Part shown: positions 17,215 to 25,496 of the stretch, piece by piece
How the letters are laid out: each line of letters begins with the position of its first letter
Position numbering within the stretch: the stretch's first letter is position 1
Source of the DNA: Bacillota bacterium
GTDB taxonomy: Bacteria > Bacillota > Clostridia > Ch29
Direction: 5' to 3'
DNA length: 64,000 nucleotides
NCBI GenBank assembly: GCA_013540605.1
Contig: JABVCK010000029.1
Span: 62,001 to 126,000 of the forward strand
Position numbers and translations under genes: made by a program
The notes under the pieces: generated by a model
Seen by the model: the letters and a program-made list of their open reading frames with translations, nothing else
Databases searched by the model: none
Told to the model about the DNA's origin: nothing

Positions 17215-17480
17215 AAAATGCATATCAAGGTGATGATGGGAAGAGTAGTTGGCCTGTGGTGTACAGGAAAGGGAGGTCGTGACTGAGAACCTTCCGACAC
17301 TTTTGAGCCTGCGAAGGACGACCCGGAGCCTACCGGTTGAAGTCGCAGTAAGCCGGTACGCGGGAAGCGTTAAATTCCACAGAGTGGGGTAGCTTAAGCT
17401 ATTCAAGCAGGGTGGCAACGCGGGAAAAATCTCGTCCCTGATGACATACTATTAATGTCATTGGGGTTTTTTAATTTTTT
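17215..17480 (+). promoter_or_regulatory. T-box leader of hisS-aspS with terminator
   Basis: A roughly 265-base leader between a consensus promoter and hisS. The T-box core AGGGTGGCAACGCGGGA lies at 17409-17425 and would bind the uncharged tRNA acceptor end through the antiterminator. A competing terminator follows: about 12 paired bases (17437-17468, CCTGATGACAT with ATGTCATTGGG), then a T-run. In the Stem I 3' arm, GACAC at 17296-17300 precedes TTTTGAGCC, the region where the specifier normally lies; it contains GAC (Asp) and CAC (His). Uncharged tRNA would raise expression of the synthetases. The T-box call is firm; the specifier call is inferred. Confidence 0.9.
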
Positions 17481-17501
17481 GTAATGAAGGAGGAAGGTTT
17501 T

Positions 17502-18776
17502 ATGTTAACTAAGGCTCCCAGGGGTACACGGGACGTGCTTCCGGAAGAGGTTTATAAATGGCATTTTGTCGAGGATATGTTCAGGCAGATTTGTCACCGC
17601 TTCGGATACGGAGAAATGCGTACACCGGCATTTGAGCATACAGAGCTTTTTCAAAGGGGGGTCGGCGAAACAACGGATATAGTGCAAAAAGAGATGTATA
17701 CCTTTGAGGACAGGGGTGGAAGGAGTATCACCCTGAAACCCGAGGGTACCGCCCCTGTGGTCAGGGCTTTTGTCGAGCACAAGCTCTATGCTGAGGCGCA
17801 GCCGAGCAAGTACTATTATATCACCCCCTGTTTCAGGTATGAACGTCCCCAGTCCGGAAGGCTGAGGGCATTCCACCAGTTTGGGGTTGAGGTGTTCGGG
17901 TCGTACGGCGCTTCCACCGATGCCGAGGTCATTGCGATTGCAGTGCACTTTTTCAACAGGCTGGGGCTAAAGGGTTTGGAGGTGAGGGTGAACAGCGTGG
18001 GCTGTCCCAAATGCCGAAGCGAATACAATAGGAAGCTTAAGGAATTTCTTTCGGATAAGCTCCCGGATTTGTGCAAGACCTGCAATACAAGGTATGAAAC
18101 AAACCCGCTGAGGATTATAGACTGTAAGGAGGAGAAATGCCGGAATGTAATAAACGACGTTCCGTTCATGCTGGATAACCTCTGCGGGGAGTGCAAGACG
18201 CACTTTGAAGAATTGAAGGCGTACCTGGAGATTATGGGAATTGAATATACGGTTGACCCCAGGATCGTGAGGGGGCTTGATTACTATACAAAAACAGCCT
18301 TTGAAATAGTTTCAAGGGATATAGGCTCCCAGGGTACCGTATGCGGAGGAGGCCGGTATGAGGGCCTTGTGGAGGAGTGTGGCGGACCCGCGATGCCGGG
18401 CATCGGGTTTGGCCTTGGAATCGAAAGGCTGATTCTTACACTGGAGAACCAGGGTATCGGCGTTGAAAAGCCCGTTGGTACCGACATATATGTGGCCAAT
18501 GTTGGGGAAAGAGCCGGGAAAACCGCTTTCGGCCTGGTATATGACCTGAGAAAAGCAGGCTTGGGCGCTGAATGCGACCACATGAACAGGAGTCTGAAGG
18601 CCCAGATGAAGTATTCAGACAAGCTTGGCGCAAGATTCACTATGGTGCTCGGGGAAGAGGAAATTCAGGAAGGAACGGCCAGACTTAAGAATATGCAAAG
18701 CGGGGTAGAGACCCCGGTAAAGCTGGAAGTCGAAGCAATTAAAGCAATAATAATGCAGATAAAGGGGAGCAAATAA
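17502..18776 (+). CDS. hisS: Histidyl-tRNA synthetase
   Basis: A 424-residue class II synthetase charging tRNA-His. Visible are [13 protein letters not shown] at the N-terminus, motif 2 ([20 protein letters not shown]), the histidine-binding motif [14 protein letters not shown], and motif 3 ([14 protein letters not shown]), then the anticodon-binding domain. A CX2C pattern (CKTC/CGEC) is in the insertion region. The ATG after GGAGGAAGG was chosen. Controlled by the upstream T-box and co-transcribed with aspS one base later. Confidence 0.96.
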   Translation: MLTKAPRGTRDVLPEEVYKWHFVEDMFRQICHRFGYGEMRTPAFEHTELFQRGVGETTDIVQKEMYTFEDRGGRSITLKPEGTAPVVRAFVEHKLYAEAQPSKYYYITPCFRYERPQSGRLRAFHQFGVEVFGSYGASTDAEVIAIAVHFFNRLGLKGLEVRVNSVGCPKCRSEYNRKLKEFLSDKLPDLCKTCNTRYETNPLRIIDCKEEKCRNVINDVPFMLDNLCGECKTHFEELKAYLEIMGIEYTVDPRIVRGLDYYTKTAFEIVSRDIGSQGTVCGGGRYEGLVEECGGPAMPGIGFGLGIERLILTLENQGIGVEKPVGTDIYVANVGERAGKTAFGLVYDLRKAGLGAECDHMNRSLKAQMKYSDKLGARFTMVLGEEEIQEGTARLKNMQSGVETPVKLEVEAIKAIIMQIKGSK

Positions 18777-18777
18777 G

Positions 18778-20553
18778 ATGCACGAGTTAAAAAGAACGCA
18801 CATGTGTGGAGAATTGGATGTGGAGCATATAGGCCAAAGGGTGGCTTTGAACGGCTGGGTGCAGAAGAGAAGGGACCTTGGCGGTCTTGTATTTCTTGAC
18901 ATCAGGGACAGAACAGGTATAGTACAGGTGGTAGTTGACGGAGATGTCTCCGAGGATGCCTTTGAAAAGGCGCAATCCATCAGGAGCGAGTATGTGGTCT
19001 CTGTATACGGAACGGTTGTTGCGCGGAAGGAAGATGCTGTAAACAACAAGATAAAGACGGGAAGGATTGAAGTGACTGCTGAGGCAATCCATATTTTCAG
19101 CAGGTCCGAAACCCCTCCTATATATATTGAAGACAATACGGCGGTAACGGAGGCGCTTCGCCTTAAGTACAGGTATCTTGACCTAAGGAGGCCGGAGATG
19201 CAGAACAACCTGTTCCTTCGCCATAGGGTTACCATGGCGGTCAGGGAATTCCTGGATGCCAACGGGTTTGTGGAAGTAGAAACGCCAATGCTGACTAAGC
19301 CCACGCCAGAAGGGGCAAGGGATTATCTGGTGCCGAGCAGGGTTAATCCTGGAAAGTTTTATGCCCTACCCCAGTCACCGCAGCTTTTCAAACAGCTTCT
19401 TATGGTTTCGGGTATGGACAAATATTTCCAGATCGCAAGGTGCTTCAGGGATGAAGATCTTAGGGCGGACAGGCAGCCGGAATTTACGCAGATAGATATT
19501 GAGATGTCTTTCGTAGATATGGACGATGTGATTTCCCTGAACGAAAAGCTGATAGCCGATGTATTCGAAAAAGCCCTGGGGGTGGAGCTGAAGCTTCCCT
19601 TTGAACGGTTAACATACAAAGAGGCTATGGAAAGGTACGGATCGGATAAACCTGACACAAGGTTCGGGTTGGAACTCGTGGATATTACCGATTTAGTCAG
19701 GACTTCCGGATTTAAAGTATTCAGCCAGACCGCTGAAGAAGGAGGCGAAATACGGGGGCTGAACGCTAAAGGGTGCGGGGAAAGATTCAGCAGGCGGGAG
19801 ATAGATGCCCTGGCTGAGTACGTAAAACCCTTTGGCGCAAAAGGCCTGGCATGGATGGTCATAACGGGGGATGAAGTCAAATCTCCCATTGCAAAGTTCC
19901 TGAAGGAGGAAGAGATAAACTCCATAGTGGAAAGGATGAAGGGTGAGCGGGGAGACCTTCTCCTGCTGGTGGCCGACAAACCTGCGGTGGTTTTTGATTC
20001 ATTGGGCCAGCTGAGGCTGGAGCTGGGCAGGAAACTCGGATTGATAGAAAAAAATTCGTATAATTTGTTGTGGGTGACGCACTTTCCGCTGCTGGAATAC
20101 GATGAGGAAGAAGGCAGGTATGTGGCGGTTCACCATCCGTTTACTTCGCCGGTGGAAGAGGATATTCCCCTGCTGGAAACGGATCCCGGGTCAGTGCGCG
20201 CCCAGGCGTACGACCTTGTGCTAAACGGTATAGAGCTGGGCGGGGGAAGCATAAGAATACACAGCAGCGAACTCCAGCAGAAGATGTTTAAAGCCCTCGG
20301 TTTCACTGAAGACCACGCCTATGAGAAATTCGGGTTTCTTCTGGATGCGTTCAGATACGGGACGCCGCCCCATGGAGGCATAGCCTTCGGCCTTGACAGG
20401 CTTGTAATGCTGCTGGCCGGCAGGGAAAGCATCAGGGATGTAATAGCTTTTCCCAAGACGCAGAATGCGGCTTGTCTTATGTCCGGGGCCCCATCACCCG
20501 CTGAAGATAAGCAGCTCAAAGAGATCCACATAAAAGTAGAGGGTCAGGCTTGA
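18778..20553 (+). CDS. aspS: Aspartyl-tRNA synthetase
   Basis: A 591-residue bacterial-type AspRS with N-terminal OB anticodon domain ([20 protein letters not shown]), class II catalytic core ([40 protein letters not shown]), the bacterial GAD insertion and motif 3 ([13 protein letters not shown]). The residue after the OB-domain position that marks discriminating enzymes was not assessed, so tRNA-Asn mischarging is undecided. Its ATG lies immediately after the hisS stop, so both depend on the T-box leader. Confidence 0.96.
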   Translation: MHELKRTHMCGELDVEHIGQRVALNGWVQKRRDLGGLVFLDIRDRTGIVQVVVDGDVSEDAFEKAQSIRSEYVVSVYGTVVARKEDAVNNKIKTGRIEVTAEAIHIFSRSETPPIYIEDNTAVTEALRLKYRYLDLRRPEMQNNLFLRHRVTMAVREFLDANGFVEVETPMLTKPTPEGARDYLVPSRVNPGKFYALPQSPQLFKQLLMVSGMDKYFQIARCFRDEDLRADRQPEFTQIDIEMSFVDMDDVISLNEKLIADVFEKALGVELKLPFERLTYKEAMERYGSDKPDTRFGLELVDITDLVRTSGFKVFSQTAEEGGEIRGLNAKGCGERFSRREIDALAEYVKPFGAKGLAWMVITGDEVKSPIAKFLKEEEINSIVERMKGERGDLLLLVADKPAVVFDSLGQLRLELGRKLGLIEKNSYNLLWVTHFPLLEYDEEEGRYVAVHHPFTSPVEEDIPLLETDPGSVRAQAYDLVLNGIELGGGSIRIHSSELQQKMFKALGFTEDHAYEKFGFLLDAFRYGTPPHGGIAFGLDRLVMLLAGRESIRDVIAFPKTQNAACLMSGAPSPAEDKQLKEIHIKVEGQA

Positions 20554-20580
20554 AATATTCCCTTATTAGTTGGTAGGATA

Positions 20581-20777
20581 TAGATCGCAGTCGGCAGATC
20601 GCAGATGTAGATTGCAGGTGCTAGGTACTAGGTGCTAGATTACAAATAACAGATGATAGATCACAGACGTCAGGGAAATGCTTATGGGGAAATCTGTAAG
20701 CCTTGCTCTGGTAACTGTGATCTGTGATCTGTGAACTGTGATCCAGGACCTTGCAACTGCCAACTGCTGACTGATAC
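20581..20777. repeat. Imperfect long inverted repeat built of degenerate CTGTGATC-type units
   Basis: The left arm is a run of AGATCGCAG/AGATCACAG-like and GGTGCTAG/GGTACTAG units; the right arm (about 20713-20777) is made of GTGATCTGTGATCTGTGAAC units, the reverse complement of the left type. Between them are about 45 bases of unrelated sequence. No ORF. A related tract occurs at 61575-61645. These low-complexity blocks sit between operons and look like a dispersed repeat family rather than a gene. Confidence 0.6.
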
Positions 20778-20782
20778 GATGG

Positions 20783-21277
20783 TCACTGGCCGCCGATAGT
20801 GTCCGGTTCTTTATCTGTGTATACCCTTTTATCGTGTTTGACTGCCTTGAGAATTATCTCTTTAATTCTCTCAACCTCATCCTTTATTTCTACCAATTCC
20901 TCCCTGGATACGTTATAATATAGAAATAGGTCCTCCACGTTTCTTACAGAAGCGCTGAGACTTTTGGTGATATCCAAAAACAGGCTGAAATTTTTGCTTT
21001 TTGTCGCGTTTTCAAACTGCTCCACGTCGATTTTTATTATATCAACTACTTCTTCTTCGGTATGAAAGGTTCCGCCTGGTGTTAGGTAAGGCTTTATTCT
21101 TTCCAGGTAGTAATCGTTGCGCTTGTCAATTCGGTACAGATATACAAGTTTGAGGTCATCCAGCTGAAACTTGACAAAGAACATTACACCCTGGACTTCA
21201 ATGACTTCGGCCCCCATCTCCCGCAGCTGCTTAAGGCACAGCTCATGGCGTATTTGCCGTGTTGAAATAAAAGGCAT
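20783..21277 (-). CDS. Hypothetical protein of unknown function (164 aa)
   Basis: Not recognised. A soluble 164-residue protein without signal or membrane segment. The middle ([20 protein letters not shown]) looks beta-stranded and the C-terminal half is helical and charged ([20 protein letters not shown]). The ATG after GGGGTG was chosen. It lies divergent from the selenoprotein gene, across a 140-base region with a 21-base-period direct repeat. It breaks the conserved aspS-6S RNA order. Confidence 0.6.
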
Positions 21278-21321
21278 TTGAACACCCCGCATTATGCATA
21301 CTACTATAAATTATATTATTT

Positions 21322-21350
21322 TTAACCATCCATTATTTATTCTTAACCAT
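21322..21350. promoter_or_regulatory. Direct repeat between divergent genes, possible operator
   Basis: TTAACCAT occurs at 21322-21329 and 21343-21350, exactly 21 bases apart (two helical turns). It lies between the hypothetical gene on the minus strand and the selenoprotein gene on the plus strand. Spacing suits cooperative protein binding on one DNA face. Confidence 0.3.
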
Positions 21351-21417
21351 GTTATATTTAAATGAATGTGGGTATTCTAAAACATAGGTGGAATAATCAA
21401 TAATCAGGAGGGATATC

Positions 21418-21648
21418 ATGAACAGAGTTGTAGTGTATACCACCAGCACATGACCCCATTGTGTTACTGCGAAAGAGTATCTTTCGAGGAAAGGCGTCGA
21501 CTATGAAGAGAAAAATGTGCAGAAGGATGCGGATGCGAGAAAAGAGCTTATGCAAAGAGGCATAATGGCGGTGCCTGTAATCGCCATAGACGATGAATTC
21601 ATCGTTGGATTTGATAAGTCGAGGCTGGAGGAGAAACTAGAATCATAA
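21418..21648 (+). CDS. Glutaredoxin-like selenoprotein (Sec-Pro-His-Cys), TGA recoded
   Basis: The frame runs from an ATG with AGGAGGG at 5 bases to TAA, 76 residues, with one in-frame TGA at 21451-21453 (codon 12). The residues around it read [19 protein letters not shown], so the TGA falls exactly at the first Cys of the glutaredoxin/YruB-type CPxC active site; the second Cys is Cys15. Downstream, VNVQKD-like and [20 protein letters not shown] give the cis-proline AVPV and the glycine-containing C-terminal strand. The rest of the fold is intact, which argues against decay. A SECIS-like hairpin follows the TGA. Expected role: cytoplasmic thiol/selenol redox enzyme. Partner reductase unknown. 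Confidence 0.85.
21470..21486 (+). promoter_or_regulatory. Candidate bacterial SECIS element
   Basis: CGAAAGA, loop GTA and TCTTTCG form a perfect 7-bp hairpin inside the coding sequence. The loop begins 23 bases after the TGA, within the range usual for bacterial SECIS elements, and its first loop base is G followed by T, as SelB recognition of a GU in the apical loop would require. It would recruit SelB to decode the TGA as selenocysteine. Confidence 0.75.
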
Positions 21649-21734
21649 GTTTTTATTAGTCACGTATATATCTGAATTTATGTGATTATGATTGAGTATA
21701 ATAGAATAAGACCAATAATGGTAAATTGTAAAAG

Positions 21735-21763
21735 TTGAAAACCTTTGCTCTGTATGGTATTAT
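21735..21763 (+). promoter_or_regulatory. SigA-type promoter for 6S RNA
   Basis: TTGAAA and TATTAT are separated by 17 bases. Predicted transcription start is near 21769, where the 6S RNA is judged to begin. Confidence 0.6.
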
Positions 21764-21767
21764 AAAA

Positions 21768-21958
21768 CTGAACACGAGGAGCAACCCTGCTGTGTACGTG
21801 ACTACGGTTAGTTTTGAGCCAACACCATGACATAGGGATCTGAACTCTGGACGTGGCGCATAAGCCTTCACTGAGAGGACATGTAAAGCTTCCAGGAGGA
21901 GCCCACCTGCGATAGCGCAGGTTCAAAACAACCGACCACGGCATAGTGGGGGTTTTTT
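21768..21958 (+). ncRNA. ssrS: 6S RNA
   Basis: An untranslated transcript of about 185-190 bases between a promoter and a terminator (GACCAC...GTGG stem, then T6). Internal stretches TTTTGAGCCAACACC, GTGGCGCATAAGCC and CCACCTGCGATAGCGCAGGT resemble remembered 6S sequences, and the GAAC near the 5' end can pair with GTTC near the 3' end, giving the long irregular rod that sequesters housekeeping RNA polymerase. Position supports it: in Bacillus, 6S-1 lies between aspS and yrvM (tcdA), as here. It had no ORF. Exact 5' end is uncertain by a few bases. Confidence 0.85.
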
Positions 21959-22004
21959 GTTTTATGGAGAATTATTACTTTTTGCGATGATGGAGGAGTA
22001 TGAG

Positions 22005-22763
22005 GTGTTGCACAGTTTTTCTAGAACCGAGCTATTGATAGGGAAAGAGGGCATGGAAAGGCTGAAAAGCTGCAAGGTAGCCGTTTTTGGAATAGGGGGA
22101 GTGGGAAGCTATGCGGTGGAAGCCCTTGCCCGTTCCGGTGTAGGTCATATTGTGCTGGTTGATTACGATGATATCTGCCTTACCAATATAAACAGGCAGA
22201 TACACGCCACAATAAGAACGGTTGGGCGGCCCAAGGTGGATATTATGAAGGAAAGGGTTCTGGAGATAAATCCGAAGGCAGAGGTGGAGAATCACAGGCT
22301 GTTGTTCAACAGGGATACTTCCAGTCAGGTCTTGCATAGAGACCTGGATTATGTAATAGATGCCATCGATATGGTATCTTCAAAGCTGGAACTCATAGTC
22401 CGGTGTAAAGAATTGGGGATCAGGATAATTAGCAGTATGGGCGCGGGGAACAAACTGGATCCAACAAAGTTCAGGGTCGGGGATATTTACGAGACAAGCA
22501 TATGTCCCCTTGCAAAGGTTATGAGGCGTGAACTCCGCAGAAGGGGTATAGAGTCCCTCAGGGTGGTTTATTCTACTGAAAAACCCATTGAGCCCATCCA
22601 GGAAGGTGTTTCAGGCTGCAAAGAAGACTGTATCTGTCCGAATAAGGGGATTACCTGCGCTTCCAGGAGGCAGATTCCGGGAAGCATAGCCTTTGTACCC
22701 TCTGTGGCAGGTCTAATTCTTGCCGGCGAGGTGATAAAAGATATAACGGGGTATTCTTCTTAG
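22005..22763 (+). CDS. tcdA: tRNA threonylcarbamoyladenosine dehydratase
   Basis: A 252-residue E1-like (ThiF/MoeB fold) enzyme that converts t6A37 to its cyclic form on tRNA. ATP-binding GIGGVGSYAVEALARSGVG is at residues about 29-47, with the NRQIHA segment and a Cys-rich stretch (CKEDCICPNKGITCASRR) near the end. The GTG was chosen because GGAGGA sits 7 bases before it and the product then begins MLHSFSRTE, as family members do; longer frames would run into the 6S terminator. Confidence 0.92.
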   Translation: MLHSFSRTELLIGKEGMERLKSCKVAVFGIGGVGSYAVEALARSGVGHIVLVDYDDICLTNINRQIHATIRTVGRPKVDIMKERVLEINPKAEVENHRLLFNRDTSSQVLHRDLDYVIDAIDMVSSKLELIVRCKELGIRIISSMGAGNKLDPTKFRVGDIYETSICPLAKVMRRELRRRGIESLRVVYSTEKPIEPIQEGVSGCKEDCICPNKGITCASRRQIPGSIAFVPSVAGLILAGEVIKDITGYSS

Positions 22764-22774
22764 AAGAGACATGC

Positions 22775-22803
22775 TTGTATTATTCTGTTCGTAACAATAT
22801 AAT
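22775..22803 (+). promoter_or_regulatory. SigA-type promoter for glyA
   Basis: TTGTAT and TATAAT are 17 bases apart; the -10 ends 47 bases before the glyA TTG start. Confidence 0.6.
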
Positions 22804-22850
22804 ATAGAATATGGCATTATTAAGTAAATAATGTATTGGAGGGGAAGCGA

Positions 22851-24092
22851 TTGGAATTCCTGAAGATTAGTAGGACTGACCCCGAGGTATATTCAGCGAT
22901 AATGAAGGAGCTTGGCAGGCAGAGGAACAAGATTGAACTAATTGCTTCGGAAAACTTTGTTAGCCCTGCAGTAATGGAAGCTATGGGGAACCATCTTACC
23001 AACAAATATGCGGAGGGTTATCCGGGGAAGAGATACTACGGCGGCTGTGAATACGTAGACATAGTGGAAGACCTTGCAAGGGAGAGGCTGAAAGAGCTCT
23101 TTGGAGCCGAGCATGCCAATGTGCAGCCGCACTCAGGAGCTAATGCAAACATTGCGGTGTATTTTGCGGTTTTGAAACCCGGGGATACGGTAATGGGTAT
23201 GGACCTTTCCCATGGAGGCCACCTGACCCATGGAAGCCCTGTTAACTTATCCGGAAAGTATTTTAGCTTTGTACCCTATGGCGTAGACAAAGAAACTGAA
23301 ACAATCGACTACAACCATGTCAGAAAGATTGCAGAGGAAAGCCGTCCAAGACTGATCGTTGCAGGGGCCAGTGCATATCCCAGGATGATTGATTTTAAGG
23401 CTCTCAGGGAAATAGCCGACGAATGCGGGGCGCTGCTCATGGTTGACATGGCACATATTGCAGGATTGGTTGCTGCAGGACTTCATCAGAATCCGGTTGA
23501 ATATGCCCATTTTGTGACGACTACCACCCACAAAACCCTGAGAGGGCCGAGGGGCGGCGCGATACTTTGCAAGGCGGAATTTGCCAAAGATATAGATAAG
23601 GCGATTTTCCCCGGAACCCAGGGAGGTCCGCTCATGCATGTAATAGCAGCTAAAGCTGTGAGCTTTAAAGAGGCTATGACAGATGGGTTTATTGAGTACC
23701 AAAAACAGATAGTGAAAAACGCAAAGAGATTGGCTGAAGAATTGGGAGAGAGAGGCTTCCGGCTGGTATCCGGAGGTACGGACAACCATCTGATGCTTGT
23801 GGACCTCAGAAGCAAAGGGGTTACCGGAAAAGAAGCAGAAAGATTGCTTGATGATGTAGGTGTGACGGTCAACAAGAATACCATACCCTATGACCCTGAA
23901 AGTCCATTTGTCACAAGCGGTATAAGGATAGGCACACCGGCTGTAACTACCAGGGGTATGAAGGAGGATGCGATGGTGGATATTGCGGACATAATATCGT
24001 TGGTTATACATAATCCGGAATCAAGGGACGAGGCAAAGGAAAAGGTGGAGGACCTTTGCAGGCAATACCCGCTTTACGAAGATATAGGATAG
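22851..24092 (+). CDS. glyA: Serine hydroxymethyltransferase
   Basis: A 413-residue PLP enzyme interconverting serine and glycine with tetrahydrofolate, source of one-carbon units. Visible: [34 protein letters not shown], and the PLP lysine in [14 protein letters not shown]. The TTG after GGAGGGG at 6 bases was chosen; an earlier in-frame GTG/ATG-like codon overlaps that site. Monocistronic, between its own promoter and a strong hairpin. It is inserted in the otherwise conserved tcdA-rarA interval. Confidence 0.96.
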   Translation: MEFLKISRTDPEVYSAIMKELGRQRNKIELIASENFVSPAVMEAMGNHLTNKYAEGYPGKRYYGGCEYVDIVEDLARERLKELFGAEHANVQPHSGANANIAVYFAVLKPGDTVMGMDLSHGGHLTHGSPVNLSGKYFSFVPYGVDKETETIDYNHVRKIAEESRPRLIVAGASAYPRMIDFKALREIADECGALLMVDMAHIAGLVAAGLHQNPVEYAHFVTTTTHKTLRGPRGGAILCKAEFAKDIDKAIFPGTQGGPLMHVIAAKAVSFKEAMTDGFIEYQKQIVKNAKRLAEELGERGFRLVSGGTDNHLMLVDLRSKGVTGKEAERLLDDVGVTVNKNTIPYDPESPFVTSGIRIGTPAVTTRGMKEDAMVDIADIISLVIHNPESRDEAKEKVEDLCRQYPLYEDIG

Positions 24093-24094
24093 AG

Positions 24095-24137
24095 TAATAA
24101 CAAACGGGAACCGGTGGCCGGTTCCCGTTTGTTATTA
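24095..24137. terminator. Bidirectional terminator hairpin after glyA
   Basis: A perfect 20-bp inverted repeat (24095-24114 with 24118-24137) around a 3-base loop, GC-rich toward the loop and AT-rich at the base. It starts 3 bases after the glyA stop and overlaps the stop of the YbjQ-like remnant on the other strand, so it can serve both directions. Confidence 0.8.
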
Positions 24138-24329
24138 CTCGACTACAACGGCTGTGCCGCTGGCTGTAACCATGAGCATGCTTCCTGCCTGGCCCAGCAC
24201 CTCATAGTCAATATCGATTCCTACTACGGCGTTGGCGCCAAGATTGGCAGCCCGCTTCTCCATTTCCCTTAGGGCTTCTTCACGGGCGCCTATTAATTCC
24301 TGTTCATAGGAGCCGGCGCGTCCATATAA
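24135..24329 (-). pseudogene. YbjQ/UPF0145 family, C-terminal remnant
   Basis: The minus-strand frame reads 64 codons: [40 protein letters not shown] and [13 protein letters not shown], the C-terminal two-thirds of YbjQ/UPF0145 (DUF74), about 105 residues when complete. There is no start codon, and an in-frame stop lies upstream at 24330-24332 in place of the missing 40 N-terminal residues. The gene is 5'-truncated. Terminator sharing with glyA suggests it was once a normal neighbour. Confidence 0.75.
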
Positions 24330-24428
24330 TTATATCCTACATTTGGCAAAAAGATAATAAATATTTGAGAAATTGTACATTATCGAATATTATTATTATA
24401 TACAGTTCAAGGAAATGGAGGAGGTAGT

Positions 24429-25496
24429 TTGAGCAGCTTTCCGAGGGTTGAAGTAAGTTTAAGCAAGCTTGAGCACAATGCAAAAAGGGTTGTGGAAGTG
24501 TGTAAGCCGCTTGGTATAGAGGTTGCGGCGGTTACAAAGGGGTTTTGCGCATACCCTGAACTTGCGGAAGCGCTGTTGAGGGGTGGGGTGCAAATGCTGG
24601 CAGACTCAAGGATCGACAATCTGAAAAAACTGCAGCATTTCAGCGTCCCCAAAATATTGCTGAGGATACCCATGATCAGCGAGCTGGACGATGTACTGGA
24701 GTACTCTGATTACGTACTCATTTCAGAGATTGAAACCGCAAAGATACTGGGGCAAAAGGCGGCGCAGAGGGGGAAGAAGCACAAGGTAATAATAATGGTT
24801 GACCTCGGGGACCTGAGGGAAGGCTTCTGGCTTGACGACGTTGTTGAAGCGGCAGGCAAAATCAATGGTATGGATGGGATTGAACTGGCAGGGATCGGAA
24901 CCAATCTATCATGTTACGGCGGAGTCATACCGAGCGAGGCCAACCTGGGTAATCTGGCCGGGTTTGCCCGGAGAATAGAAGAGGAACTGGGCATAAACCT
25001 CAGTATAGTTTCCGGGGGAAACTCAAGCAGCATGCCCCTGGTGTTTGACGGGAAGATACCCAGTAAAATAAATAATCTGAGAATCGGCGAAGCAATGCTT
25101 CTTGGCAGGGAAACTATAACCGGCATAGAAAGGGAGAATTTTTACAATGACACCTTTGTCCTGGAGGCCGAGATTGTGGAGATAAAGGAGAAACCGTCCG
25201 TACCCATTGGTGAAATAGGAGTGGATGCCTTTGGCAAAATACCGGTGTTTGAGGATAGGGGGATAAGGAAAAGAGCAATAATTGCAGTTGGAAAGCAGGA
25301 CCTCCAGCCTGATACCCTAATCCCCGCCGATAAAAGTATAATTATCCTTGGGGGCAGCAGCGACCATACTTTACTGGATATACATGACTGCAGGATTGAT
25401 TATAAAGTAGGCGACGTACTGAGGTTTGAATTGACATACGGAGGCATGCTGTGGAGTATGACCTCACCCTATGTGAAAAAGGTGTTTATTCCATGA
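24429..25496 (+). CDS. Alanine/ornithine racemase family PLP enzyme
   Basis: A 355-residue fold-III PLP protein. The N-terminal barrel has VAAVTKGFCAYPELAEALL with the Schiff-base lysine (residue about 37), and the middle holds LGDLREGFWLDD, GTNLSCYG and SGGNSSSMPL. This pattern matches the alanine/ornithine racemase (Orr) group rather than the canonical alanine racemase or YggS. Substrate could be ornithine or other basic amino acids; not decidable here. TTG start after GGAGGAGG. rarA overlaps by four bases. Confidence 0.85.
   Translation: MSSFPRVEVSLSKLEHNAKRVVEVCKPLGIEVAAVTKGFCAYPELAEALLRGGVQMLADSRIDNLKKLQHFSVPKILLRIPMISELDDVLEYSDYVLISEIETAKILGQKAAQRGKKHKVIIMVDLGDLREGFWLDDVVEAAGKINGMDGIELAGIGTNLSCYGGVIPSEANLGNLAGFARRIEEELGINLSIVSGGNSSSMPLVFDGKIPSKINNLRIGEAMLLGRETITGIERENFYNDTFVLEAEIVEIKEKPSVPIGEIGVDAFGKIPVFEDRGIRKRAIIAVGKQDLQPDTLIPADKSIIILGGSSDHTLLDIHDCRIDYKVGDVLRFELTYGGMLWSMTSPYVKKVFIP

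Noticed and set aside
21957-22004. Upstream starts for tcdA, within or just after the 6S terminator
   Set aside because: They lack a ribosome site and add residues absent from the family; GTG at 22005 fits the MLHSFSR start.
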